This document shows positions 6,552 to 6,581 of a stretch of DNA of 6,581 bases, piece after piece. How positions within the stretch are numbered: the first letter of the stretch is position 1; each line of letters starts with the position of its first letter. Source of the stretch: Acidobacteriota bacterium (GTDB lineage: Bacteria; Acidobacteriota; Vicinamibacteria; Vicinamibacterales; SCN-69-37); the NCBI GenBank assembly GCA_024653875.1, contig JANLHE010000654.1:1-6581 (forward strand), given 5' to 3'. The translations under genes and the position numbers were made by a program. The notes beneath the pieces are model-generated. The model saw only the letters and a program-made list of their open reading frames with translations. It made no database searches and was not told the origin of the DNA.

Positions 6552-6581
6552 ATGAGAAAACTGCCGTTCCTCCGACACCCC
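6552..6581 (+). CDS. Start of a further gene in the cytochrome operon (3' truncated)
   Basis: ATG 6552 follows directly after the TAA of the cytochrome b gene and reads MRKLPFLRHP before the window ends. No good Shine-Dalgarno is present (only AGGT at 6546-6549, too close), so translation would depend on coupling. A basic N-terminus ending in a His-Pro pair resembles the stretch before the first helix of NapC/NirT-type and related membrane-anchored multiheme cytochromes. Ten residues cannot prove that, nor that this is a gene. Confidence 0.45.
   Translation, partial: MRKLPFLRHP

Noticed and set aside
5568..6578. Minus-strand open frame of 336 codons opposite the cytochrome b gene
   Set aside because: Highly charged composition with no hydrophobic core or motif, while the + strand encodes a convincing membrane cytochrome.

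Overview
The window is a densely packed, very GC-rich bacterial segment. Every supported gene lies on the + strand and third codon positions are strongly G/C-biased. c-type cytochromes with a signal peptide, FdhD and a two-transmembrane phospholipase D fit a Gram-negative respiring bacterium. The combination of a 7TM-PAS histidine kinase, a PLD protein with C-terminal membrane helices and a multiheme cytochrome/cytochrome b pair resembles Acidobacteriota (Vicinamibacteria-like) genomes, but that placement is impression rather than proof.

Left block (1-4286): the C-terminus of an MFS transporter is cut by the window edge. It is followed closely by an orphan 7TM-PAS histidine kinase, a cardiolipin-synthase-like phospholipase D protein starting 1 nt after the kinase stop, and fdhD, whose GTG start overlaps the PLD stop by 4 nt. 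The spacing suggests one transcript. Three of the four proteins are membrane proteins. FdhD is the sulfurtransferase needed to activate molybdenum/tungsten bis-MGD formate dehydrogenases; no such enzyme is encoded here.

A 100-nt gap (4287-4386) separates this block from the next. It holds a hairpin whose 3' arm contains the Shine-Dalgarno sequence of the following gene.

Right block (4387-6581): an exported 11-heme c-type cytochrome with a C-terminal membrane anchor overlaps by 4 nt a five-helix cytochrome b of the formate dehydrogenase gamma / cytochrome b561 type. A further reading frame begins directly after that stop and runs out of the window. Together they look like a membrane quinol/periplasm electron-transfer module: the cytochrome b would exchange electrons with the quinone pool and the multiheme cytochrome would carry them through the periplasm. 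The heme-bearing domain reads as five repeats of a two-heme unit plus one final heme, with a plausible distal histidine for each of the 11 hemes. This cytochrome pair is the most interesting part of the window. No RNA genes, insertion sequences, CRISPR arrays or strong intrinsic terminators were seen.
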